Of a stretch of DNA of 23,686 bases, positions 8,422 to 15,162 are shown piece by piece; position 1 is the first letter of the stretch; the number at the start of each line of letters is the position of its first letter. The notes beneath the pieces were generated by a model. That model was given only the letters and a program-made list of their open reading frames with translations. It was not told the DNA's origin and did no database searches. Position numbers and translations under genes: made by a program. The stretch is from UBA4655 sp964585575 (GTDB taxonomy: Bacteria; Planctomycetota; Planctomycetia; Pirellulales; UBA1268). The stretch lies in NCBI GenBank assembly GCA_964585575.1, contig CAZPEM010000038.1, forward strand, positions 1-23,686, given 5' to 3'.

Positions 8422-8461
8422 GCTCGATGATTCCGGGCCTTTATGGCCCGGAATGTCGAGC
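8422..8461 (+). terminator. Second hairpin between fae and the methylene-H4MPT dehydrogenase gene
   Basis: ATTCCGGGCC (8430-8439) pairs with GGCCCGGAAT (8445-8454) around TTTAT, and the stem continues after a small internal bulge with GCTCGA (8422-8427) pairing TCGAGC (8456-8461). It begins two bases after the first hairpin. Two stacked stable stems between the genes suggest that fae is made in excess of the downstream gene by partial termination or mRNA processing. The structure is seen; the role is inference. Confidence 0.55.
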
Positions 8462-8499
8462 CTGCTGGTTTCGAGGCCTTCGAGGTTTTCCGGCGGTTT

Positions 8500-9378
8500 A
8501 TGCCCAGGCGAATCCTTCTCCAGCTCGACTGCGACGATCAACCGAGCACGTTCGATGCGGTCGTCGCAGTCGATGCCGGAGCCGATGTCCTGCTGCGTCA
8601 CGGAGGCGTGTCGCCGGCGAACGTCGTCGGATTGGTGCATGGCGCCATCTTCACCCGCGGCGGGGGTGACCTGACGTCGACGGCGATTTTCGTCGGGGGC
8701 TCGGATGTCGAGGCGGCCGAGTCGGTCCGCGATCGGGTCGTGGAGACGTTCCTCGGGCCGATGCGGGTGAGCGTGTTGCTCGATCCCTCCGGCGCCAACT
8801 CGACGGCGGCCGCCGCCGTGGTCGCCGCGTCGCGGCATGTCGGCCTCGCAGGCACGCAGGCGCTCGTGCTCGGCGGGACCGGCCCCGTGGGCCGGCGGGT
8901 CGGCCGATTGCTCGCCCGGAAGGGGGCGAGCGTGTCGATTGCATCCCGGTCGGTCGAGCGAGCCGGGGAGGTGTGCAAGGCGATTCAAGCGACCGTGCCC
9001 GGGGCCGTCGTCCAGCCGGTCTGCCCCGGTCATTCGCTCGATGCCGCCGTGGCCTCCGCTTCCGTGATCGTCGGGGCCGGTGCGGCGGGAGTGACACTGC
9101 TGCCGGCCGACGCGGTGCGTGCGGCACGGGCGGCGACGGTGATTGTCGATCTCAACGCGGTGCCACCGTCGGGCATCGGAGGTATCGTCGCCAACGACAA
9201 GGCCGCCCCCGCCGCGTGGAGCGATCGGCTCCTGCTCTACGGCGCTCTCGGCGTCGGCGGCACGAAGATGAAGATCCACCGCACGGCGATCGGCAGGCTC
9301 TTCGAACGGAGCGATCTCGTGCTCGACGCCGAGGAACTGCTCGCCATCGGGGAGTCGCTCGAGCCGCGGGTCGGGTGA
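8500..9378 (+). CDS. mtdB: NAD(P)-dependent methylene-tetrahydromethanopterin dehydrogenase (MtdB/MtdC type)
   Basis: The 292-residue product belongs to the bacterial MtdA/MtdB/MtdC family, which oxidises methylene-H4MPT to methenyl-H4MPT with NAD or NADP. The N-terminal part has the family pattern FDAVVAVDAGADVLLRHGGV and GLVHGAIFTRGG (residues 18-55), then FVGGSD and VLLDPSGANSTAAAA at 93-107, and the nucleotide-binding loop LGGTGPVGRRVGRLLARKG at 124-142. The C-terminal part has VDLNAVPPSGIGGI and GALGVGGTKMKIH. The start is ATG 8500-8502, because the homology begins about seven residues later; no clear ribosome-binding site is seen. MtdC was described as the planctomycete branch of this family, so the gene may properly be mtdC; motifs alone do not separate the subgroups or fix cofactor preference. 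It lies 109 bases after fae, behind two hairpins, and is probably at least partly co-transcribed with it. Confidence 0.9.
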   Translation: MPRRILLQLDCDDQPSTFDAVVAVDAGADVLLRHGGVSPANVVGLVHGAIFTRGGGDLTSTAIFVGGSDVEAAESVRDRVVETFLGPMRVSVLLDPSGANSTAAAAVVAASRHVGLAGTQALVLGGTGPVGRRVGRLLARKGASVSIASRSVERAGEVCKAIQATVPGAVVQPVCPGHSLDAAVASASVIVGAGAAGVTLLPADAVRAARAATVIVDLNAVPPSGIGGIVANDKAAPAAWSDRLLLYGALGVGGTKMKIHRTAIGRLFERSDLVLDAEELLAIGESLEPRVG

Positions 9379-9408
9379 CGCGGGCGGCCGCGTGAGCCGC
9401 GACCGGCC

Positions 9409-9864
9409 TCACCGCCGCTTCTTCTTCCCGCCGCCGCGTGCGGCCAGGAGCACGATCGCGAACAGGATCGCCGTTCCCCCTCCGATCATGACGATCGTGC
9501 GCCGGGTCCTGCGCACCGCCTTTTCCTCCGGCGTAAGGCGACGCAGTTCGATCCCCTTGCCACCGTGACGGATGGTTTGCAGCGGCGGTCCGGATGGGTC
9601 GAACAACGGAAGTTCCGGCAGGATGCCAGGCACTGCCTGGGGTGATACTGCCTGGGGTGATACTGCCTGGGGTGATACTGCCTGGGGTGATACTGCCTGG
9701 GGTGATACTGCCTGGGGTGATACTGCCTGGGGTGCGAGGAATCCGCCACCGCAGATCGGGCAGGCGGCCGGCTGTCCGAAGAGCGCCAGCGGAACTGCGA
9801 TCGACGCGCGGCAACGGGGGCAGGCGACCGCCAGGAGGGATGTTTCAGCCGGAAGTGAGTTCAT
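9409..9864 (-). CDS. Zinc-ribbon protein with PQAVS tandem repeat and C-terminal membrane helix
   Basis: The 151-residue product has two CxxC knuckles (C15/C18 and C35/C38), which form a zinc ribbon. Seven tandem copies of a five-residue unit (PQAVS six times, then PQAV) follow at about residues 45-78. After a polar linker there is a single hydrophobic helix near the C-terminus (IVMIGGGTAILFAIVLLAA) and a basic tail KKKRR, so the protein is probably tail-anchored with the ribbon in the cytoplasm. ATG 9862-9864 is preferred over the upstream in-frame GTG at 9897 because the zinc ribbon follows within 15 residues. The start overlaps the 3' end of hflX by 20 bases, and the gene is last in the FHA-rsgA-hflX run. 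No function is recognised. The 15-bp DNA repeats are nearly identical, which suggests recent expansion. Confidence 0.7.
   Translation of the reverse strand: MNSLPAETSLLAVACPRCRASIAVPLALFGQPAACPICGGGFLAPQAVSPQAVSPQAVSPQAVSPQAVSPQAVSPQAVPGILPELPLFDPSGPPLQTIRHGGKGIELRRLTPEEKAVRRTRRTIVMIGGGTAILFAIVLLAARGGGKKKRR
9632..9736. repeat. Seven-copy 15-bp tandem repeat inside the zinc-ribbon gene
   Basis: The plus-strand unit ACTGCCTGGGGTGAT is repeated head to tail at 9632, 9647, 9662, 9677, 9692, 9707 and 9722. The first six copies are identical and the seventh differs only in its last two bases. The period is a multiple of three, so copy-number changes keep the frame and only lengthen or shorten the PQAVS linker. 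Identity at synonymous positions indicates recent slippage expansion or homogenisation. Confidence 0.97.
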
Positions 9865-11212
9865 GCCGCGTCCCAGGAGCCTGAACCGTGGAAGCACGGG
9901 CCGCGTCGCCGGCGACGTGCGGAACGACCGTCGCTTCGGAAGCGGCGATCCTGCCGACGAGCGACGCGGGGATGCGGCAGTGGACCGTCACCTTCTCCGG
10001 CGTGAAATGCCGCGAGAGCACCTCGCCGTGGGCCGCGAGCCAGGCGAGCAGGCGGCCGTTGGCCGGTGGCACCTCCACGTCCACGTCACGAAACCCGCGG
10101 GCGAGCGCGTCGCTCGCGGCTCGCTCGAGTCTTTCGATGCCTGCTCCGGAACGGGCGGAAATCGGGATTGCGTGTGGATACCTTTCCTCAAGTCGCCGCA
10201 GGACCCCGCGGTCGTCGATCGCGTCGATCTTGTTGAGCACGAGGATCGCGTCCTTTTCGTCGACGTCGAGCTCCGCCAGCACGTTCCGCACCGCGGCGAT
10301 CTGCGCGTCCACGAGCGGGCTCGAGGCGTCGGCGACGTGCAGCAGGAGGTCGGCCTGCCGGGTCTCTTCGAGCGTGGCCTTGAAGCTCGCGATGAGGCGG
10401 TGTGGCAGATCGCGGATGAATCCGACCGTGTCCGAGAGGAGCACGGGCCCCCAGTTTGGCAGTCGCCAGCGGCGGGTCCGCGTGTCGAGCGTCGCGAAGA
10501 GCTGGTCGGCGGCGTACTCGTCGGAGCCGGTGAGCGAGTTGAGGAGCGTGCTCTTGCCGGCGTTCGTGTATCCCACGAGAGAAACGGTCATGCGACCGTC
10601 ACGAGCGGCCACCTGTCGCTCCCGGCGGGCGTGGATCGCGTGCAGCTCCTGGCGGAGATCGTGGATCCGCTTCTCGACGAGACGGCGGTCGACCTCCAGC
10701 TGCTTCTCGCCGGGGCCGCGCATGCCGATCCCCATCTTGAGTCGTGAGAGGTGGGTCCACATCCGCTTGAGCCGCGGGAGCGAATACTCGAGTTGGGCGA
10801 GCTCGACGGCCAGGCTCGCCTCGTAGGTTCGCGCCCTCGCGGCGAAAATGTCGAGGATCAGCTCCGAGCGGTCGAGCACCTTCACGGAGACCGCCTGCTC
10901 GAGGTTCCGGGTCTGGGCCGGGGAGAGGTCGTTGTCGAAAAGAACGAGGTCTGCATCGTGGTGCTGCACGAGCGCGAGCAGCTCCTGCACCTTGCCGCGG
11001 CCGAGGTACGTGGTCTGGTCGGGCCGCTCCCGCCGCTGCGTGAGCTCCGCGACGACCCTGGCGCCCGCCGTCTCGGCCAGCCCGCCGAGTTCCTCGAGTG
11101 TGCGCTGCTCCGCGAGAGGGCTCTCCGAAGACCGCCGGGCCGCGTCGAGCAGGACGCCGACGAGCACGGCCCGTTCGTTTTCAACGCGATTTGTGCGGGT
11201 GCGTTCCTTCAC
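9845..11212 (-). CDS. hflX: Ribosome-associated GTPase HflX
   Basis: The 455-residue product is an HflX-family GTPase that binds the large ribosomal subunit and helps split or rescue stalled ribosomes. The N-terminal HflX domain has TYLGRGKVQEL at 68-78, VLFDNDLSPAQTRNLE at 90-105 and DRSELILDIFAARA at 114-127. The linker carries RGPGEKQLEVDRR at 165-177. The G domain has G1 VGYTNAGKST at 213-222, the switch-region FATLDTRTRR at 239-248, G3 DTVGFIRDLP at 261-270 and G4 NKID at 327-330. The start is GTG 11210-11212. A TATACT at 11285-11290 on the minus strand could be a -10 box, but no matching -35 is present. rsgA ends 111 bases upstream on the same strand, so hflX may have its own promoter or belong to a run with rsgA. 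The 3' end overlaps the zinc-ribbon gene. Confidence 0.95.
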   Translation of the reverse strand: MKERTRTNRVENERAVLVGVLLDAARRSSESPLAEQRTLEELGGLAETAGARVVAELTQRRERPDQTTYLGRGKVQELLALVQHHDADLVLFDNDLSPAQTRNLEQAVSVKVLDRSELILDIFAARARTYEASLAVELAQLEYSLPRLKRMWTHLSRLKMGIGMRGPGEKQLEVDRRLVEKRIHDLRQELHAIHARRERQVAARDGRMTVSLVGYTNAGKSTLLNSLTGSDEYAADQLFATLDTRTRRWRLPNWGPVLLSDTVGFIRDLPHRLIASFKATLEETRQADLLLHVADASSPLVDAQIAAVRNVLAELDVDEKDAILVLNKIDAIDDRGVLRRLEERYPHAIPISARSGAGIERLERAASDALARGFRDVDVEVPPANGRLLAWLAAHGEVLSRHFTPEKVTVHCRIPASLVGRIAASEATVVPHVAGDAARASTVQAPGTRHELTSG

Positions 11213-11323
11213 GTTCTCGACAGTGACAGCGTGGGGGTGATCCTTGTGGGCCGATCATGCGGGGGGATGAGGACCGCTCCCGGAAGTATACGCTCGAGGG
11301 AGGAGCCGACGCGGTCGGGCCGC

Positions 11324-12457
11324 TCATTCGTCCTCCGTTTCGTCCTCCGCGAACAGTTGGCAGCAGCTCTCCCATCGTCGCGTGTCGAGCAGCCCGTCGG
11401 CCACCGCGTCCTTCACGGCGCAGGGTGACTCGTGCGTGTGGCTGCAGTTCGGAAACCGGCAGTGGTTCGCGAACGGCCGGAGGTCGCGGAACGCGCTCGG
11501 GACCTCCGCGGCGACCGTCTGCCAGAGTTGAAACTGGCGGATTCCCGGCGTGTCGACGAAGTGCCCCGCGTGGCGGTGGGGGATCAGCCGGGCGGTGGTC
11601 GTCGTGTGCCGCCCCTTCTCGTTCTCGTCGCTGACGTCGCCGATGACAAGGTCGAGCCCCGGCTCTAGTGCGTTGAGAATCGACGACTTGCCGACGCCGC
11701 TCTGCCCGACCACCGCGGTGACCTTGCCCGGCAGCTCGGCCTCCAGTCGCCGAAGACCGAGTCCGGAGGCCGTGGAGCAGAGAATCACCGGGTAGCCCAT
11801 CCGGGCGTAGACGCCGGCGAGCGGCACGAGCGATGCGGGATCGACGAGGTCGGCCTTGTTGAGGCATACGAGCGGCCGGATGCCGGCCGACTCAGCGGCG
11901 ACGATGAACCGGTCGATGAGCGCGGGCTTCAGATTCGGTTTCGCCGCGCTGCCGACGATCACGACCTGGTCGACGTTGGCGACGATCACGTGGCGTCGAC
12001 CGCGACTCGTGCGGCAGAGCGACGTGCCTCGCGGCTCGATCGACTCGATCACCCCCTCGTCGTGGTCGCCGGAGGCCTCGACCCAGTCGCCCGCGGTCAC
12101 CACGTGCCGCTGCTCCGTGGCCATCGTCCGCAGGACCCGTCGGGTCGTGCATCGGACGACACGGCCGTCGGGCCGCTCCACGGAGCTCATGAGCCCGTTC
12201 ACGAACAGCACTCGCCCCCGCCAGCTGCCGGTCGTCGCCCGCGCGATCGACAGTCCGTCCGGGCGATCCCCTCCGGTGCCGACGACGGTCCTCTTCCTGG
12301 TGAGCTCGCCCTTGCCGGAGAGCCGCTCCGTCGCGGCGAGTCGTTCGACATGGTCGGGATCGGAATCGATCGCCCGCGTCAGGTCCGAACCGCGGGGCCT
12401 CGTGGAGCGGTTTTTGCGGAATTCGACGCGATATTTACGAGGCTTGCGTGGTTTCAA
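11324..12457 (-). CDS. rsgA: Small ribosomal subunit biogenesis GTPase RsgA
   Basis: The 377-residue product is a circularly permuted GTPase that acts in late maturation of the 30S subunit. An OB-like region at about 80-150 is followed by permuted G motifs: G4 CLNKADLV at 198-205, G1 GQSGVGKSS at 251-259, the switch-region GRHTTTTARL at 282-291 and G3 DTPGIRQF at 302-309. The C-terminal zinc site is C333, C338, H340 and C346 in HCRFPNCSHTHESPC. The start must be TTG 12455-12457 or later: an in-frame TAG lies seven codons upstream and no ATG intervenes, and the basic N-terminus (KYRVEFRKNR) fits RsgA of related bacteria. It begins 24 bases after the FHA gene and is probably co-transcribed with it. 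The N-terminus of about 80 basic residues is longer than in E. coli. Confidence 0.95.
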   Translation of the reverse strand: MKPRKPRKYRVEFRKNRSTRPRGSDLTRAIDSDPDHVERLAATERLSGKGELTRKRTVVGTGGDRPDGLSIARATTGSWRGRVLFVNGLMSSVERPDGRVVRCTTRRVLRTMATEQRHVVTAGDWVEASGDHDEGVIESIEPRGTSLCRTSRGRRHVIVANVDQVVIVGSAAKPNLKPALIDRFIVAAESAGIRPLVCLNKADLVDPASLVPLAGVYARMGYPVILCSTASGLGLRRLEAELPGKVTAVVGQSGVGKSSILNALEPGLDLVIGDVSDENEKGRHTTTTARLIPHRHAGHFVDTPGIRQFQLWQTVAAEVPSAFRDLRPFANHCRFPNCSHTHESPCAVKDAVADGLLDTRRWESCCQLFAEDETEDE

Positions 12458-12481
12458 GGCCGCCGGCTTTCCAGCCGCGAC

Positions 12482-12907
12482 CTATCGCCGCGGCCTGCTG
12501 TGGGTCGTTTTCGCTTCCGGTCCGCGCCGCCCGACGAGGCCTGCCCGTTCGAGCAGCGACTTGCCGAAGAAGTCTTTCTCCTGCGACGTCAGCGGAGCTT
12601 GAAGCGGTCCGGCACCGAACCTGACGGGATCATAGGACACCTCGAACTCGTGGCGGGCGACCGACAGCTTATCGCCGGGCTCGAGCCGCTGCTCGGAGAC
12701 CCGGGTGCCATTCACCTTCGTGCCGTTGCTGCTGCCGAGGTCCTTCACGAACCAATAGCCCTCGATGAGCGAAAGCTCGCAGTGGTTCCCAGACACGTTC
12801 GGGAACCGGAGCACGATGTCGCAGATCTCCCGGCGGCCGACCGTAAGGAGGGTTTTCAGCAGCGGGATGGGATCACCACCGCCGACAGGAAGCAACTCGC
12901 CGTACAT
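12482..12907 (-). CDS. FHA-domain protein
   Basis: The 141-residue product is essentially one forkhead-associated domain, which binds phosphothreonine peptides. The conserved residues are all present: TVGRREICDIVL at 22-33 (Gly-Arg), FPNVSGNHCEL at 35-45 (Ser and His of the SxxH core) and WFVKDLGSSNGTKVNGTRV at 52-70 (the SSNGTxVNG loop), with a further GDKLSVA strand at about 78-84. The C-terminal 45 residues are basic and probably disordered. The start is ATG 12905-12907, with GAGG nine bases upstream. It is the first gene of a minus-strand run FHA-rsgA-hflX-zinc ribbon. A kinase partner is not in the window; a link to Ser/Thr kinase signalling is inference from the domain. Confidence 0.9.
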   Translation of the reverse strand: MYGELLPVGGGDPIPLLKTLLTVGRREICDIVLRFPNVSGNHCELSLIEGYWFVKDLGSSNGTKVNGTRVSEQRLEPGDKLSVARHEFEVSYDPVRFGAGPLQAPLTSQEKDFFGKSLLERAGLVGRRGPEAKTTHSRPRR

Positions 12908-13038
12908 GGGGTCTGCCTCGAGAGCCGGAGAATGTCGAAGGAATCCTTTCTTCTCATCGAATTCTCATACTTGCGACTGTAGGCGGCCCTGTCGCCGGGG
13001 TCAACCTGTCGGCAGGGCCTCCGGACGCGGCGGGTGAG

Positions 13039-13067
13039 TGGACTTCCCTCGGCCGCTGCGTTACGGT
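13039..13067 (+). promoter_or_regulatory. Putative promoter of rnpB
   Basis: TGGACT at 13039-13044 and TACGGT at 13062-13067 are spaced by 17 bases. A start about seven bases after the -10 box falls at 13074-13075, just before the P1 helix of the RNA at 13082. The -10 sequence is shared with the putative rimI promoter at 6031-6059. Confidence 0.45.
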
Positions 13068-13081
13068 TTCCCGATCCGAGA

Positions 13082-13507
13082 CGCGGGAGCGGAGCGGACC
13101 GGGCGGCCGCCGGCCGCGGAAACGCGGCGGGAGGAAAGTCCGGGCTCCACAGGGCGCGATGGTGGGTAACGCCCACCGGCCGAAAGGCCAGGGAAAGTGC
13201 CACAGAAAGCAAACCGCCTGCGGCGTCTCTCCCCCGGGAGAGAGGGCCGCCGGTAAGGGTGAAACGGTGAGGTAAGAGCTCACCAGCAGGCCGGGCGACC
13301 GGCCTGGCTCGGCAAACCCCATCGGGAGCAAGGCCAAGCAGGGGGCAGAACGGTCCGCAAGGGCCGTCGCGGAACGGCCCGTTCCGCACCAGCCTCCGGG
13401 TCGGCTGCTGGAGGCGGCGGGCAACCGTCGTCCTAGAGAAATGGTCGCCGGTCCGCGGTTCGCCGCGGACGACAGAACCCGGCTTACAGGTCCGCTTCGC
13501 TCCCGCG
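13082..13507 (+). ncRNA. rnpB: RNase P RNA, bacterial class A
   Basis: This is the catalytic RNA of RNase P, which removes 5' leaders from tRNA precursors. The conserved blocks occur in the right order: GAGGAAAGTCCGGGCTCCAC at 13131-13150 (P4 5' strand region), AGTGCCACAGAAA near 13196-13208, TAAGGGTGAAACGGTGAGG at about 13254-13272, AAACCCCATCGGGAGCAAGG at about 13314-13333, and AGAACCCGGCTTACA at about 13473-13487, the P4 3' strand and CR-V region. The ends are set by a P1 helix pairing 13082-13100 with 13489-13507, 19 pairs with one G-U; mature ends may lie a few bases inside it. It is flanked by the FHA gene (divergent) and a small minus-strand gene (convergent). The protein subunit rnpA lies at 21444-21875. 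Confidence 0.97.
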
Positions 13508-13534
13508 GTTCGGATCTCCCGTCGGCGGGCCCCG

Positions 13535-13984
13535 TCAGCGGCTGCGCGGACGGGGGAGCTTCCGGCTGGATTCCTCGTCCAGGAGCTTCATGAGCTTGGA
13601 AATGCAGAGGGTATTGATGCTCACCCGCATCTGCTCGGCCTCCGCCTTCAGCGTCTCGTGGAGCGACCTCGGCATCCGGACGGTGATGACGCGGTGCTTG
13701 TGCTGTTCTGCGGGCAGGTTCCGCTGCCGATTGCGGAGGTCGTCGAGCATCTCGCGGATGCGGGCGTATTCCGGAGAACGCTCGAATCGGGCCAGGGACT
13801 CGGCCTCGTGGAAGGTCCGGCGGACCACGCCGTCCACCCCCAGGATCTCCCGGAAGAAAACAACCCATTCGGGCTCGATTCGGTGGAGACGCTCTGCGAC
13901 TTGAAGCACCGCGGTGGCTCCGCTCTCGAATGCATTCGTTTCGGCGTGGGGGGCGACGGATCGGTAGTTGGACGTCGAGAGCAT
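13535..13984 (-). CDS. Small protein with ribbon-helix-helix/HicB-like C-terminus, function unknown
   Basis: The 149-residue product has two parts. Residues 25-90 are a helical region (AVLQVAERLHRIEPEWVVFFREILGV and DGVVRRTF) that I do not recognise. Residues about 95-135 contain RVITVRMPRSLHETLKAEAE followed by RVSINTLCISKLMKLL, the strand-helix-helix pattern of an Arc/HicB-type DNA-binding fold (RHH: basic strand, then SLHxxLKxxA, then SxNxLxxxKL). It could be a transcriptional regulator or an antitoxin. No toxin partner of the HicA or RelE kind is seen on either side: rnpB is downstream in convergent orientation, and 278 bases without a gene lie upstream. The start is ATG 13982-13984. No promoter stands out. 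Confidence 0.75.
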   Translation of the reverse strand: MLSTSNYRSVAPHAETNAFESGATAVLQVAERLHRIEPEWVVFFREILGVDGVVRRTFHEAESLARFERSPEYARIREMLDDLRNRQRNLPAEQHKHRVITVRMPRSLHETLKAEAEQMRVSINTLCISKLMKLLDEESSRKLPRPRSR

Positions 13985-14180
13985 GAAGCCTGCCTTTGCT
14001 GGAGGGACGCCGGTGGGAGACCGGGCCGTCCTTGGCCACGGTCGTTTCCCGTCGTGTGGTTCATGCTTCCGGCAGAGTCAAGCAATTGCCGTAAACCAAT
14101 GCTTGGCAAAGACTTGCGGCCTGCGGCTGGCTGCTGCCTTGTTTCTGGGCGTCGGTGTGCATCGCCGAGGCAGCGGGGTC

Positions 14181-14201
14181 GCTGCCTAAAAGAGAGGCAG
14201 C
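14181..14201. repeat. Hairpin after the RimK-like gene
   Basis: GCTGCCT (14181-14187) and AGGCAGC (14195-14201) pair around a 7-base A-rich loop, 61 bases beyond the stop of the minus-strand RimK-like gene. It could end that transcript, but it lacks a T-tract. The rest of 13985-14262 shows no gene. Confidence 0.35.
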
Positions 14202-14262
14202 TCCCCTGGTTCGCATTTCCCAGGTGTCCGGTGTTTTGGGGGCCGGAGTTTTGGGCCGTCCA

Positions 14263-15162
14263 TCAGGGCCGTTCGAGAAACTGCACCACCCTGTCGGCGA
14301 TGTCGCCGCCCACCACCGACTCCAAGGCCCTCCAGCCCGGAACGGCGTTGGCCTCGAGGATGAAGACCTCGCCCGAGAGACTTTCGACGAGGTCGATGCC
14401 GGCGATGGACGCCCCGAGCACCCGGGTTGCCTGCCTTGCCAGGTCGATCCACGCGACGGATGGAGCCAGCGGGCTCGCCGTGCCCCCGAGGGCGATGTTG
14501 GTCCTCCAGTCGGTGGCCGAACTTCGCCGCATGGCGAACACCTCGTCGCCGAGCACGAAGAGGCGGGCATCCCAGCCGGCATGGGGAACGAACGCCTGGA
14601 GGTAGGCGACCGCCTCCGGGGACCTCCCGGCGAGAAACCGCTCGAGCGCCGACGGATCGGCCAGCCGAACGATTCCCTTGCCCTGTGAACCAAAAAGCGG
14701 TTTCACGACCGCGTCTCCGCTGAGACACCGCCATGCGTCGCGGATCGCCTGAGGCGTCTGCGCGACGAATGACCGCGGCACGGGCAGCCCCGCGGCCGCG
14801 AGCCTCGCGAGCGAGAGGTGCTTGTCGATCGCGACCTCGAGCGACCGCGGTGGATTCACGACCCGCGTTCCGCGTTCGGCGATCCGTCCGAGGAGGTTCA
14901 TCCGGAAGATCACCTCCTCGAGACCGCCGGCCGGCATCCCGCGGACGAGCACCGCGTCGGCCTCCTCGATCGACTCCGGGTGGAATCGCTCCCGCGACGC
15001 GGCATCCCCGCCGCCTGGCCCGCCGATCGCCGTCGCCAACTCCGGCCACCGCACGACCGTGGCGGCGTGCCCCCTGGCACGGGCCGCCTCGAACACCCGA
15101 CCGACGTGCCAGCCGGAAGGCTCTCCGACGACGACGAGCCGCATGCTCCTCGCGGCGGTCAC
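14263..15162 (-). CDS. RimK-family ATP-grasp ligase, candidate H4MPT glutamate ligase
   Basis: The 299-residue product is a RimK-type ATP-grasp enzyme. The N-terminal part (MRLVVVGEPSGWHV) is followed by NPPRSLEVAIDKHLSLARLAAAGLPVP at 103-129, the usual pre-grasp segment, then the ATP loop VVKPLFGSQGKGIVRL at 152-167 and the Mg/ATP site GIDLVES...FILEANAVPGWRALE near the C-terminus. RimK relatives include MptN and CofF, which add glutamate to methanopterin-type and F420-type cofactors in archaea. The direct overlap with mch makes a step in maturing the H4MPT side chain the best guess; substrate specificity cannot be read from the sequence. The start is taken as GTG 15160-15162, which overlaps the mch stop as GTGA; ATG 15142-15144, six codons in, is an alternative. 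Spacing and order argue for an mch-rimK-like operon. Confidence 0.82.
   Translation of the reverse strand: MTAARSMRLVVVGEPSGWHVGRVFEAARARGHAATVVRWPELATAIGGPGGGDAASRERFHPESIEEADAVLVRGMPAGGLEEVIFRMNLLGRIAERGTRVVNPPRSLEVAIDKHLSLARLAAAGLPVPRSFVAQTPQAIRDAWRCLSGDAVVKPLFGSQGKGIVRLADPSALERFLAGRSPEAVAYLQAFVPHAGWDARLFVLGDEVFAMRRSSATDWRTNIALGGTASPLAPSVAWIDLARQATRVLGASIAGIDLVESLSGEVFILEANAVPGWRALESVVGGDIADRVVQFLERP

Noticed and set aside
9632..9736. Possible CRISPR array
   Set aside because: The units are contiguous 15-mers without spacers, lie in frame inside a gene, and no cas genes are present.
11181..11867. Minus-strand open frame overlapping rsgA and hflX
   Set aside because: It is out of frame with the intact GTPase genes and has no recognisable motif.
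12985..13019. GGCCCTG/CAGGGCC dyad between the FHA gene and rnpB
   Set aside because: The loop is 21 bases long, and such 7-bp matches are common in GC-rich DNA; no riboswitch features are seen.
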